From Chryseobacterium tructae (GTDB lineage Bacteria > Bacteroidota > Bacteroidia > Flavobacteriales > Weeksellaceae): a stretch of DNA of 64,000 nt. Both the position numbers and the translations under genes were made by a program. Positions 10,101 to 18,701 of the stretch are shown in pieces. Position 1 is the first letter of the stretch, and every line of letters starts with the position of its first letter. The notes under the pieces are model-generated. The model was given only the letters and a program-made list of their open reading frames with translations. It had not been told where the DNA came from and did not search any database. The DNA is taken from positions 2,170,001 to 2,234,000 of the forward strand of contig NZ_JAUFQR010000001.1 in assembly GCF_030409875.1 (NCBI RefSeq), written 5' to 3'.

Positions 10101-10109
10101 GATTAATAT

Positions 10110-10344
10110 TTAGATCTTTATTGTCTTTACAGTTAATTTGGTTTCCTTTTGATTTCTCAGCCATTCTAAAACCTTTTCCGCATCGAATAGAACTTTCGCT
10201 TTCTGTTTCCGGTTTTCATAACCGAAGTTTATTCTTTAATAGCTTAGGAATTGCTGACCTATCTCTACCAATTACCCGGCAAAACGCATCGAATGCCAAT
10301 ATTATACTCTTTACTCTCACAATTCTATATACTATCTCTAACAT
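10110..10344 (-). pseudogene. Small DNA-binding-type protein remnant, frameshifted (copy B)
   Basis: Same structure and same frameshift as the copy A remnant. Upstream of the ATG at 10344 the frame stays open back to RKRRADLLVID, so the original gene started further right and was cut by the duplication boundary in copy A. Confidence 0.45.
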
Positions 10345-10512
10345 ATCAATCACCAGCAGGTCTGCTCTTCTTTTCCTTACCAATTCATGTATAGTTTAGT
10401 TTTTTATATTTTTAAAGTAATACTTTAATTAAATATATATAAAATTCAATATTTATGTTGATTATAAAATAGTAACTAAACTACTTTTGAACATGATAAT
10501 TAATTCTAAGTA

Positions 10513-10714
10513 ATGTTTGAAAAAATCTTACAAGAGCTTAAAATGAGGAGTACAAAATTGGGGTTAAGGCAAACAATTTGGAAGTCATGGTAACAGATCT
10601 GGTCAAACGGTTGAAACAGAGGATAAAATTGGAGGTGCAGTAACAGGAGTTGATGAGCAGATGAAAATATATCAGTTCTTTTGTGGTCACAAAGCTCCTT
10701 TTTTATTTCTCTAA
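10513..10714 (+). pseudogene. Decayed short ORF, three-frame remnant
   Basis: Coding-like text appears in three successive frames: MFEKILQELKMRSTKLG, then GVKANNLEVMVTDLVK, then TVETEDKIGGAVTGVDEQMK. Together they would make one helical protein of about 60 aa, a type common in Bacteroidota mobile elements. At least two indels separate the frames, so it is dead as written. Its end runs into the second copy of the tRNA-end repeat. The stretch 10351-10512 shows no gene and is very AT-rich. Confidence 0.4.
10682..10705 (+). repeat. Right copy of tRNA-end direct repeat (possible att site)
   Basis: It matches 8108-8132 (TGTGGTCACAAAGCTCC plus a T-run against TGCGGTCACAAAAGCTCC plus a T-run). The two copies bracket the RAYT units and gene fragments, about 2.6 kb. 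Confidence 0.5.
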
Positions 10715-10839
10715 AATATTTTGCTAAATTTGAGGTAAGGGAATAATCCAATCTATCAAGTAGTAGCTTAAAAATAACAATTCACGACCTCCTCATCTTA
10801 TTTGGGGCATTTTTTTCCTAAATTAATGGTCTATAAATC

Positions 10840-11664
10840 ATGAAATCGGAAGACCCAACATATAACAATTACAGACTGCCTGTGCCAAAAGAATTTGAGA
10901 CGGTGTTTTCTCATTTCTATTTTGCAGAGAACAATTCAACAGATCCGATAACTAAAACGCTGCTGCCATCTTTTCAGACTATTATGGTGTTTAATTTCGG
11001 GACTAAAGCACGGTTGGTTTCCAGTGTACAAAACGAAATTGAAGTAGATAAGTGTATTGTACTTGGTCCCATAAAGTCTGCCTTTGGCTATACGCTTACT
11101 CCCGGAGCGCAAATTTTAGTGGCTAATTTCAAAGATGATGCTTTTTATCGCTTTTTTGGCAAAGCATTTCTTTCTGACCATCTTCCAATACACCCTGATG
11201 AATCAATGGAAGAAAATTGTTTTACTTATTTGTGGCATCAATTAAACGGCATTACAAACATTTCAGATAAAGTAGATCATATTCTCGATTTTTGCAGACC
11301 TTATTTAAAATTGCAGGACACTACCTCCGCTTTGCTGGCTAATTTTAAAGATAACACCTTAAATCCAATCAAAACTATTGCAGAAGAAACCAGACAGACT
11401 GAAAGGAATGTACAATTGATGCACAAAAAGCATTTTGGATATAGTGCAAAAGAAGTCAGCCGGTACAACCGTTTTGTAAAAGCAATCAGACAGATAGAAC
11501 AAGTTCTTTTATCATCGAAAAATGTGGACTGGTTTGAAATTGTAGATGAATGCGGATATTATGACCAAAGCCAGCTTATCCACGATTTTAAGCATTTCAT
11601 CAATCTTTCTCCTAAACATTTTGTAAGGTTCCAACAAGATATTTGTCAAGCTTCGGCTGAATAG
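10840..11664 (+). CDS. AraC-family transcriptional regulator with DUF6597-like N-terminus
   Basis: 274 aa. The N-terminal beta-rich segment (NYRLPVPKEFETVFSHFYFA) is typical of the DUF6597 sensor found in AraC-type regulators. The C-terminal third is the double helix-turn-helix (IDECGYYDQSQLI-like: VDECGYYDQSQLIHDFKHF, then LSPKHFVRFQQ). It lies 76 nt upstream of a quinone-reductase-like flavoprotein in the same direction and probably controls it. The reductase has its own TACCTTTG element in the gap. The inducing signal is unknown. Confidence 0.82.
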   Translation: MKSEDPTYNNYRLPVPKEFETVFSHFYFAENNSTDPITKTLLPSFQTIMVFNFGTKARLVSSVQNEIEVDKCIVLGPIKSAFGYTLTPGAQILVANFKDDAFYRFFGKAFLSDHLPIHPDESMEENCFTYLWHQLNGITNISDKVDHILDFCRPYLKLQDTTSALLANFKDNTLNPIKTIAEETRQTERNVQLMHKKHFGYSAKEVSRYNRFVKAIRQIEQVLLSSKNVDWFEIVDECGYYDQSQLIHDFKHFINLSPKHFVRFQQDICQASAE

Positions 11665-11704
11665 TCTTTTCGTTTTCTTACAATTTTCCCGTTTGCTATC
11701 CTTC

Positions 11705-11712
11705 TACCTTTG
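11705..11712 (+). promoter_or_regulatory. Promoter -7 element of the flavoprotein gene
   Basis: TACCTTTG fits the Bacteroidota -7 consensus TAnnTTTG. It lies 28 nt before the ATG at 11741, which argues against the longer reading that starts at 11693. Confidence 0.5.
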
Positions 11713-11740
11713 TTTCGTTCAATTACTTAAAAACAAAAAA

Positions 11741-12355
11741 ATGAAACATCTTATTATTTATGCCCATCCTAATAAGGCAAGTTTAAATCATCTATTTAAA
11801 CAAACGGTTGAAGAAACACTATTGCAACAAAAACATGAGGTTGTAGTCAGGGATTTGTACCAGCTTAATTTCGATCCGGTGCTATCTCTTGAAGATATTT
11901 CCGGGCAAAGAAAAGGCATCGTTAGCGAAGCCATCAGAACTGAGCAGGAATACATAGCCTGGGCTGAAGTTGTAACGTTTATTTATCCGATATGGTGGAC
12001 GGGCATGCCGGGCATTATGAAAGGGTATATTGACAGAGTCTTTAGCTATGGATTTGCCTATCGGTACGACAACGGTGTACAAAAAGGACTGTTGACTGGA
12101 AAAGAAGCGTATATCATCAATTCGCATGGAAAATCAAAGACGGAATATCAGGAAATTGGAATGGATAACGCTTTAAAGCTGACCTCGGATACAGGTGTCT
12201 ATACGTATTGTGGCTTCGACATCAAGCAGCATTTCTTCTTTGACCGTGCCGACCGTGCAACACCAGAAATTATAGAAGCATGGAAAACGGAAATAGTTGA
12301 TACCTATGCCGTTGGCAGGCCTAATATTTCATTATTTTCGTCAGTAAAAGAGTAA
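11741..12355 (+). CDS. NAD(P)H-dependent quinone reductase-like flavoprotein
   Basis: 204 aa with a flavodoxin-like fold: KHLIIYAHPNKASLNHLFK is the phosphate-binding strand-loop of the NQO/MdaB/KefF group, and IYPIWWTGMPGIMKGYIDR is the conserved flavin/substrate loop. Predicted role: two-electron reduction of quinones with FMN or FAD, in the cytoplasm, protecting against electrophiles. The start at 11741 is chosen because the fold begins there and the upstream codons lie over the promoter element. It follows an AraC regulator that may sense the same stress. Confidence 0.85.
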   Translation: MKHLIIYAHPNKASLNHLFKQTVEETLLQQKHEVVVRDLYQLNFDPVLSLEDISGQRKGIVSEAIRTEQEYIAWAEVVTFIYPIWWTGMPGIMKGYIDRVFSYGFAYRYDNGVQKGLLTGKEAYIINSHGKSKTEYQEIGMDNALKLTSDTGVYTYCGFDIKQHFFFDRADRATPEIIEAWKTEIVDTYAVGRPNISLFSSVKE

Positions 12356-12607
12356 TCTTTTATTAGATCATATAAATATCAAATACCGCTATTTTTGTCA
12401 AATCCTTAATAACGAGTTCTACATTTGTACTTTTAGCTTACGAGCTCTCTTTTTAATTTTGTGTGTGTAGTATCTCAGAATCTTTATAATAATGTTCTTA
12501 TCTTTTTAAGAATTAAAATCTGAGTAGTATTTTGGAATTAGTTTTATTTAATTACATTTGGAATTAACAAGAATTTGTATCAAAGACTAATATATTAATA
12601 AACAACT

Positions 12608-12781
12608 ATGAAAAACTTAAAGAAAATCGCAAGAAACGAAATGAAATCAATTAAAGGAGCAGGTCCAACTTACTGCAGAGTTGGCTACATTTATAGATGT
12701 GATTCTATTTATGTATGTGATCCAGATCAGGGCATTTACGATTGTGTTTGCGGATGTGTTCCTGTTACCGGACCTTTCTAA
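12608..12781 (+). CDS. Six-cysteine bacteriocin-like peptide with GG-type leader
   Basis: 57 aa. MKNLKKIARNEMKSIKGAG is a classic leader of the Chryseobacterium bacteriocin-like peptide group (basic start, hydrophobic positions, then K-G-A/G-G before the core). The core of about 38 residues holds six Cys (23, 31, 37, 46, 48, 50) in a TYCRVGY...CDSIYVCDPDQ...DCVCGCVP pattern and several Tyr. It could be a disulfide-rich or modified peptide exported by a C39-type transporter, but no transporter or modification enzyme is nearby. The gene is flanked by a 250-nt AT-rich leader region and a clear terminator. Confidence 0.7.
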   Translation: MKNLKKIARNEMKSIKGAGPTYCRVGYIYRCDSIYVCDPDQGIYDCVCGCVPVTGPF

Positions 12782-12823
12782 TTGACTTTTCTTCAGAATA
12801 TTCTGATTATAAAACGCATAATT

Positions 12824-12848
12824 AAGCCACCTGGAAAAGGTGGCTTTT
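12824..12848 (+). terminator. Terminator of the bacteriocin-like gene
   Basis: AAGCCACCT, loop GGAAA, AGGTGGCTT, then a short T-run. The stretch 12849-13076 shows no gene. Confidence 0.8.
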
Positions 12849-13076
12849 GTTATCTTGAAAGAGACAAGGAGTTTTCACTGTAAAATCTCCTGACGTTGAG
12901 CTAATGAAACAAAATAAGCACAATTGTAGTAATTTTATTATTGAACTTTAGAGATTTCATCAATATTTATAAAGAATTGACTGTTTACTATAGCTAGAGT
13001 TGATCAAGTTTCTTTACCAAGCTTTATTTGTTATGCATTGGTGCAGTATGTTATTAAAATTAAAAGAAGTTCGTTC

Positions 13077-14492
13077 TTATTTTTTGATGAAAAATTTGAT
13101 TTTATCAATCATTTTTTCTGCATTCCCTTGGGTTCCACCAAGACTTATCGCTTTATTGTAACTGTCTAATGCTAAATCATATTGCTTATTTGTATAGTAG
13201 GCTTCTCCTAAACTATCGAATAAATTGGCATCTTTAGGGAACTCTTTTGTAGCCAATTTAAATATTTCTATGGACTCATTGTGCTTGCCTAGTCTTAATA
13301 ATTCATAGCCTAATTTATTTAGTTCGCTTGGGTTTTGGAAACTGTATTCTTTTTCAGTATTTTTTTTCAACAAATAATAAGTTTCTATTGCTTTATGTAC
13401 GTCAGTTAGAGATGTCTTTCTTATTGCTTGATAAATAGACTTTTTAGGAATTTCGTAGTCTTTTCCTAACATTAAGTTATGAATAGTATGCCCCAGATCC
13501 CAAACTCTATTTAAGTTATTAGACAATAGAATTATCGTAATGTTATTTTTAAAATCGTTTAATAAAATGGACTCAAACTTATATGAGACACCATTATGTC
13601 TTTGCAGCTCATCTTTTTCAAAATATCTGCCAAGTGATCCGCCTTCGTCTTTTGCATAGGGATTATTCAGCAAAGTTTGAAAGGATTCTTTGGATATTAA
13701 TTGATTCGTATTCATGGCATGAATCCATTTATAAAGATCATTGATGTCTACCCAAAGCCATCCGCTTATAAATTTCAATTCCGGGCATCGAACATTGTCC
13801 ATATCATAACAGGAGGTTCTGTTTGTATCACCGGATTTTGGTTCAAATACCGAATTAGTCATTTTCAACGGTTTAATTATATTTTCAGTAACGAATTCCT
13901 GGAAGGACACACCAGTTACCTTTTCAATGATTCTTCTTTGCAAAAATACATTGCCATTATCATACCTGTAACCGGTTCCTGGTTCAAATAATAAAGTATC
14001 GTTATTTCTCAAAATATTCCAAGCATCTTCATCATTGATTATCGTTAGCCCGGACTCTATTCTAGGAATACCGCTTGCATAATTAATAAGATGTCTTAGG
14101 GTTACTTTTTCTGACCATTTCGGTAAGCCCAAATCAAATTTTGAAATAGGATCGTCAAGATGCAGCAGACCACGCTCCACCAAAATCATGATAGAAACTG
14201 CATTAAATTCCTTCGCAATAGAACCTGCATTAAATATTGACTTATCATGTAAAGGCGTTTGTTTTGTTTCATCGGTAAAACCAAATGATTTTTGATAGAT
14301 AATTTGATCATCTTTAACAACAAGAACATTTCCATTGAATAAACCTCTTTCGTAAGATTTTGTCATTAAAGAATCAATTTTATTGGCATAGGCGGGGCTT
14401 TTTTCAGCTTTAAAATTTCTAGAATTACAGCTAAATATGATCAATAAAACTAAAAAACAACTGATATTTCTTGCTCGATTAAGTACTTTCAT
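13077..14492 (-). CDS. Serine hydrolase (class C beta-lactamase/PBP fold) lipoprotein with C-terminal TPR
   Basis: 471 aa. The N-terminus ends in a lipobox (LLIIFSC, Cys22). The hydrolase domain shows S91-I-A-K94 (SxxK), Y177-D-N179 (YxN) and a later RHNG in place of KTG, the three active-site motifs of the beta-lactamase-related esterase/peptidase group. Residues after about 400 (LNKLGYELLRLGKHNESIEI and NLFDSLGEAYYTNKQYDLAL) are TPR-like. Such proteins act outside the inner membrane on peptides or esters; true beta-lactamase activity is not implied. It stands alone, convergent with the peptide gene. Confidence 0.85.
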   Translation of the reverse strand: MKVLNRARNISCFLVLLIIFSCNSRNFKAEKSPAYANKIDSLMTKSYERGLFNGNVLVVKDDQIIYQKSFGFTDETKQTPLHDKSIFNAGSIAKEFNAVSIMILVERGLLHLDDPISKFDLGLPKWSEKVTLRHLINYASGIPRIESGLTIINDEDAWNILRNNDTLLFEPGTGYRYDNGNVFLQRRIIEKVTGVSFQEFVTENIIKPLKMTNSVFEPKSGDTNRTSCYDMDNVRCPELKFISGWLWVDINDLYKWIHAMNTNQLISKESFQTLLNNPYAKDEGGSLGRYFEKDELQRHNGVSYKFESILLNDFKNNITIILLSNNLNRVWDLGHTIHNLMLGKDYEIPKKSIYQAIRKTSLTDVHKAIETYYLLKKNTEKEYSFQNPSELNKLGYELLRLGKHNESIEIFKLATKEFPKDANLFDSLGEAYYTNKQYDLALDSYNKAISLGGTQGNAEKMIDKIKFFIKK

Positions 14493-14691
14493 AAATGGTT
14501 AGTTTAAAGACGATTTGATTTATTAAGGGTCGGAATGAGATTGCCCATAACTTTGTAATAGACAATCGGAAATTGAGATTGGAAATTTACTTTTCTTTTT
14601 TGTCTCAATTTTTCTGCAAATATGTGTCAAAAAGCCTCAGGACGCGACCGATTAAAAAAAATCGAACTCATTTTTTGAAAATAATAGGATT

Positions 14692-15828
14692 TTACAAAGC
14701 TTGTTTTCGATAATCTGTTGGCGTTTTTCCTGTATATTTTTTAAAAGAAGTATTAAAAGAAGATTTGGAATTAAAACCAACTTTGTATAAGATTTCCAAA
14801 ACGGTCAGTTCTTTTTGAGAAGGATCTGTAAGGATTTGCATTGATTTTTCAATTCTATATTCATTGACGAAATCGAAAAAGTGTTTATCCATATACAAGT
14901 TAATCAAAGTAGATAAATCTTTAACGGGTACTTTTACCTGCTCAGATAAATCCTGAATGGTTAATGATGAATCGAGATAAGGTTCTTTTTCCTCCATAAA
15001 ATCTTTTAAGAATTTGATTTCCTTATTTTTTTCATCAATTCTTAAAGGGTTGATTTTTTGTTTCGGAACTACGTCTGTAATAGGTTTCAGATCGGAATTT
15101 ACTCCCCGGAAAAACTCAGGATTGTTGAGTGCAACAAATAGATACCAACAGGTACAAAATAAAAATGCAAGCCCATCAAGAGTTACAATCCAAGTTCGGA
15201 TCTCGCCCAAACCAAAGATAAAAGTTACCAGCCACCTTATAAGAACTATAAAATGTAATACATAGTATAGAATTGTTATCTTGTATAGCGCGTTAAGGAC
15301 GGAAATATTGGGGTTTGTATAATTCTCGAGATATACCGTTTTAGACTTTCTGATCACCAGAAATGAAGCAATAAAATAAACTTGAAACAGAAATTCGAAA
15401 AGAAAATAAAAAAACTGCATTAGCGGCATGTCATTCATGCCATTTATAAAACGTATTTTCTCAGCTCTATCTACAAAATAGATTCCCCACATTAAAAACA
15501 AATTGTAAGCAACAAATGGAATCGTGTGGAATAAATGTTTCGGTTTTAATCGAAAGTTAGTATAACAAACAGACAATACATAGAGATAAAACGATGCTGA
15601 AACTAAATAGTTAATACTCCAACGAAACGCCTCGAGATTGATATGATTAACCGGAAATTCCCGCATCAAAAATTTTAATGCATCTATGGCGTTTGTAAAA
15701 AGGAAAAAAGCAAGAAGGTAATTTGAAAGTTTGTGTTTTGTTTTTACGGTGATTAAAAACAAAGCAAGCAAAAGTACCATGAAAATTCCAATAGAAGAAA
15801 CCAGATGCAGAAAGTCGTACTTGTCCAT
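14692..15828 (-). CDS. Membrane-bound AraC-type regulator (seven-helix sensor plus HTH)
   Basis: 378 aa. Residues 1 to about 235 form around seven hydrophobic helices (for example GIFMVLLLALFLITV and NYLLAFFLFTNAIDALKFL). The C-terminal 95 residues are an AraC double HTH (LTIQDLSEQVKVPVKDLSTL, then ILYKVGFNSKSSFNTSFKK). This architecture is common in Flavobacteria for inner-membrane one-component regulators. A TACATTTG element 19 nt upstream supports the start. No target gene is adjacent: the serine hydrolase downstream is co-directional but has a 200-nt gap. Confidence 0.85.
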   Translation of the reverse strand: MDKYDFLHLVSSIGIFMVLLLALFLITVKTKHKLSNYLLAFFLFTNAIDALKFLMREFPVNHINLEAFRWSINYLVSASFYLYVLSVCYTNFRLKPKHLFHTIPFVAYNLFLMWGIYFVDRAEKIRFINGMNDMPLMQFFYFLFEFLFQVYFIASFLVIRKSKTVYLENYTNPNISVLNALYKITILYYVLHFIVLIRWLVTFIFGLGEIRTWIVTLDGLAFLFCTCWYLFVALNNPEFFRGVNSDLKPITDVVPKQKINPLRIDEKNKEIKFLKDFMEEKEPYLDSSLTIQDLSEQVKVPVKDLSTLINLYMDKHFFDFVNEYRIEKSMQILTDPSQKELTVLEILYKVGFNSKSSFNTSFKKYTGKTPTDYRKQAL

Positions 15829-15846
15829 ATTATTTTAATGCAAGGC

Positions 15847-15854
15847 CAAATGTA
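15847..15854 (-). promoter_or_regulatory. Promoter -7 element of the 7TM-AraC gene
   Basis: The minus strand reads TACATTTG, 18 nt before the ATG. Confidence 0.5.
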
Positions 15855-16078
15855 CTATTTCTTCAAAGATCTTCTTTATAAAAAGTTAGGAAAGACATTG
15901 AATAACTTGCATTATAACCAGGAGATTTCCCATGTCATAGCTTAATGTTTTTAAAATTCATATTTCAGCTTCTTTTTTATACTGTTGGCATTTTTTCATA
16001 CCACAAAAATAAAGATTTCATTAAACAGTGACCTAGTTGGCATGCGCATTGTTAATATTAAAGCAAGTTTTGAAGAGA

Positions 16079-16160
16079 TAACTTTGTTTAACACCACATC
16101 ATTTAACTAATAATTCATTTTTGAACTTTTGCCTCCCTATTGACACGGGAGGTTTTTTTA
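16079..16160 (+). ncRNA. Candidate small RNA between promoter TAACTTTG and a terminator
   Basis: TAACTTTG at 16079-16086 is followed about 45 nt later by a hairpin CCTCCC/GGGAGG (16132-16152) and a T7 run, with no ORF between. This would give a transcript of roughly 70 nt. No -33 TTG at normal spacing is seen, so the promoter is only half supported. The rest of 15855-16316 has no gene. Confidence 0.3.
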
Positions 16161-16316
16161 TTTGTCTAAATAGGCATCATGGAAATACAAGTTTATTTAA
16201 ATGGCTTATGTATATAGCATATAGATCTTTAATGTTAAACATACTTTAAACTGCTGCAAATGGGATCTATTTTTTGAATGTACGATAAATGCTGGTATTG
16301 AATGTACAATAATTAT

Positions 16317-16324
16317 TAGTTTTG
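16317..16324 (+). promoter_or_regulatory. Promoter -7 element of the Crp/Fnr gene
   Basis: TAGTTTTG, giving a leader of about 55 nt before the ATG at 16383. Confidence 0.4.
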
Positions 16325-16382
16325 GATACTGGATATAATCTATAAAGACTAAGAAGAAAATAAAAGGATTAAAAATTGCGAT

Positions 16383-16970
16383 ATGACGAACGTATTGGAA
16401 AATTATCTATCATCACATAGAGAGCTATTAGCCGAGGAAATTAACTTTTCTGTACAGTTTTTCAAACCGATCCACTTAAAAAAGGGTGACTTTTTTATTC
16501 GTGAAGATGAAATGTGCCATTATATTGGATTTGTGGCTAGTGGTGCTGTAAAAGCATATGCTATAGATAAAGAAGGAAAGGAAAATATAACCTGCTTCAA
16601 ATTTGAAAATGAATTTGTCACTTCGTTCCAGGAGTTTGTAGTGAAGGAAAAATCCAGAAGAAGCATCAGGGCTATAGAAGATAGTATAATCTATAGGATA
16701 AGTTATCTGGATTATCAGTATTTGCTTAACCAGGTAACTGCCTGGAATGGTGTTATAAAATCTGTAATGGAGCAGGAGTATATCCAAAAGGAACGTTATC
16801 TGCTGAATTACAATAATAAATCAGTTGTGGATAAATACCTTCATGTTCTTTCTAATGAACCGATGCTGATACAACGCGTAACGACTCAGGATTTGGCGTC
16901 GTATCTGGGTGTCACGCAAAGATCACTTACCCGAGCAAAAGGGCAGATACATAAACCGAGTGTATTATAG
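16383..16970 (+). CDS. Crp/Fnr-family transcriptional regulator
   Basis: 195 aa. Residues 20-115 form the cyclic-nucleotide-binding-type beta barrel (LKKGDFFIREDEMCHYIGFV, ASGAVKAYAIDKEGKE). The C-terminal winged helix is recognisable at VTTQDLASYLGVTQRSLTR, but the last residues (GQIHKPSVL) deviate from the family's usual IRK-type end. No Fe-S cysteines are present, so it is more like the Flavobacterial Crp group than Fnr. The metallo-beta-lactamase-fold gene 54 nt downstream is the likely target or partner. Confidence 0.85.
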   Translation: MTNVLENYLSSHRELLAEEINFSVQFFKPIHLKKGDFFIREDEMCHYIGFVASGAVKAYAIDKEGKENITCFKFENEFVTSFQEFVVKEKSRRSIRAIEDSIIYRISYLDYQYLLNQVTAWNGVIKSVMEQEYIQKERYLLNYNNKSVVDKYLHVLSNEPMLIQRVTTQDLASYLGVTQRSLTRAKGQIHKPSVL

Positions 16971-17005
16971 GACAAATGTCCTTATGAAGCCTCTGAGGAG
17001 CGATG

Positions 17006-17013
17006 TAGATTTG
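17006..17013 (+). promoter_or_regulatory. Promoter -7 element of the MBL-fold gene
   Basis: TAGATTTG ends 11 nt before the ATG at 17025, which predicts an almost leaderless mRNA. Confidence 0.45.
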
Positions 17014-17024
17014 CATAAAAAAAT

Positions 17025-17734
17025 ATGTTACGTCAAATTGCTCCTGAAGTGTTCCAGATTTCACTGATGCCAAGAAACAGTATTAACTGCTATATTATCG
17101 AAGGGACGCTGGTAGATTCAGGAATACGGAGTTCTTATAACACTGTAAAGAAAGCTATTCAGAAATTCCCATTTATCAACATGTACTGACGCATGCTCAT
17201 GCAGACCACCAGGGTTGTAGTGATCAGATATGTGCTGAGTTCGCCATACCCTTACTATGTCATCCTGACGAAGTTTTTAGAACTGAAACGGGTATGGCAA
17301 CCAAAGATTATCCTCGCCCACAGCATTGGCTAGCAAAACTTCAGCAAAAGTATTGGGCAGGCCAGGGGCATCAAGTTGAACGGACAATCGTTGAAGACGA
17401 TATGATCGGAAACTTTAGAGTTGTAGAGACACCAGGACATTCGACAGGTCATATTTCTTTATTCCGAGAGAGAGATGGTGTACTGATTATCGGAGATGTA
17501 GCGACCAATATGAACCTGCTTACGACAGCGACTGGTCTACATCTTCCTCCCAATATATTTACTTCCGATCAACGGCTCAACATCAGATCGCTTCAGAAGT
17601 TGGCACAATTAAATCCTAACATTATCTGCTTTGGCCACGGATCAGTCATGCAAAATAGAGGAAGGAAGTTTGAACAATTTGTAGCTAAATGCAGTTTAGC
17701 TTTAAAGATGAGTTTTGCTAAAGTTACAGGCTAA
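17025..17734 (+). pseudogene. Metallo-beta-lactamase-fold hydrolase, frameshifted in this sequence
   Basis: The first frame (17025 to about 17170) reads MLRQIAPEVFQISLMPRNSI and on; the second frame carries HVLTHAHADHQGCSDQI, the zinc-binding HxHxDH motif, then ETPGHSTGHISLF (third His), IIGDVATN (bridging Asp) and CFGHGS (last His). One missing C in 17168-17170 restores KFPIYQHVLTHAHADH. The whole is about 236 aa with all metal ligands present. Likely a cytoplasmic glyoxalase-II/lactonase-type hydrolase; substrate unknown. The loss of one base is probably an artefact. Confidence 0.8.
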
Positions 17735-18053
17735 ATATAGAGTTAATATAATTGAATGCACGAATAGCTTCATTGCTGAAATATTATTTTCTAACAACTT
17801 CCTACTTTGCAACATCTTTAGGTTTTGAGGGGTATTCTATTGTATATCAACTATAACCAGATAAAATTTCCACCAAACGAATTTCTTTATAAAGTTTATA
17901 CAGGCTTTACTCATAGAAAGATACCATGAGTACTTACATAGCAGAGTTTATGGTGTTTAGAAATATAATTATAATCAGCTTTACTATTCTGAACGAAAAA
18001 GTGAATTAAGGCAAGTATCTTTGCACACTTTTAATGAAATTAATTATACATTT
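17735..18053 (+). other. Intergenic region with one promoter element
   Basis: I see no gene here. The only clear signal is TATCTTTG at 18016-18023, 30 nt before the ATG at 18054. It makes the in-frame upstream start at 18021 unlikely. Confidence 0.5.
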
Positions 18054-18686
18054 ATGATTCGAAGAGAACTACTTTTTTGTGGATCCTTATTTTTAATGTC
18101 TGAGCTTTGTATCGCACAAGTAGGAATTAATACTCCTAACCCACAAGCTACGTTGGATGTTACTTTGCAGGAAGGATATTCTATAGGTGATAAAGCTGGT
18201 ATTACAGTTCCTTTACTTACCGGTGATCAGATAGAAGCTATACAATCCAATAATATAAAACAGGGTACTCTGGTATATGCTATCAGCCCATCAACTGCTA
18301 TCTCCAAAGATGTTTATAGTATTGGGTATTGGTTTTGGAAAAATAATACTGATAAATGGGAGCCTATCAATAGCAATTCGCCCACCTTTTTTTATTCCCC
18401 ATCAGTAGTGGTGAGTACAGATATTTCGGATCCTAATTTTGGAACAATAGATTTGTATAATAATTATAAAAATCAATTTAAAAGCCCTATGGTGAGTAGT
18501 GTTGGTTCTGCAGGGCACATTTATACGTATAATAAAAATCAATTGGAATACTATGTCACATGGTATGATCCTTCGGTTTTCAGTAATGTTTCTATTTCAG
18601 AGGCTGGAATCCTTACGTATCAGCTTTCTACCGGAGCCGATACGTCGAAACCTTCTTATATGAATGTCGTATTTGTTGTAAAGTAA
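18054..18686 (+). CDS. Exported hypothetical protein (Flavobacterial 'GINTPNPQATLDV' type)
   Basis: 210 aa from the ATG at 18054. The signal peptide runs to about LFLMSELCIA, followed by QVGINTPNPQATLDVTLQEG, a segment that opens many secreted Chryseobacterium proteins, including the three paralogues at 24331-27014. The rest is beta-rich with WFWKNNTDKWEPI, a motif often seen after this start. Function is unknown; it is likely a surface or outer-membrane-attached protein. The next gene begins 15 nt later, so the two are probably co-transcribed. Confidence 0.7.
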   Translation: MIRRELLFCGSLFLMSELCIAQVGINTPNPQATLDVTLQEGYSIGDKAGITVPLLTGDQIEAIQSNNIKQGTLVYAISPSTAISKDVYSIGYWFWKNNTDKWEPINSNSPTFFYSPSVVVSTDISDPNFGTIDLYNNYKNQFKSPMVSSVGSAGHIYTYNKNQLEYYVTWYDPSVFSNVSISEAGILTYQLSTGADTSKPSYMNVVFVVK

Positions 18687-18701
18687 TTTGCTGTTATCTC
18701 A

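Larger units (their letters stand above)
9395..10350 (+). mobile_element. REP/RAYT unit, copy B (956 bp)
   Basis: Second tandem copy. It abuts copy A directly at a run of five C and ends where copy A meets the next unit; the sequence then continues CACCAGCAGG. Beyond the right edge, the minus-strand HTH remnant can be read further upstream in frame (RKRRADLLVID), so copy B keeps the older flank and copy A looks like the added unit. Confidence 0.8.

Noticed and set aside
13701..13991. ORF opposite the serine hydrolase gene
   Set aside because: Shadow of a well-supported gene with intact active-site motifs.
13077..14492. Antibiotic-resistance beta-lactamase
   Set aside because: The third motif is HNG rather than KTG, and the C-terminal TPR and lipobox fit the broad serine-hydrolase group, not AmpC.
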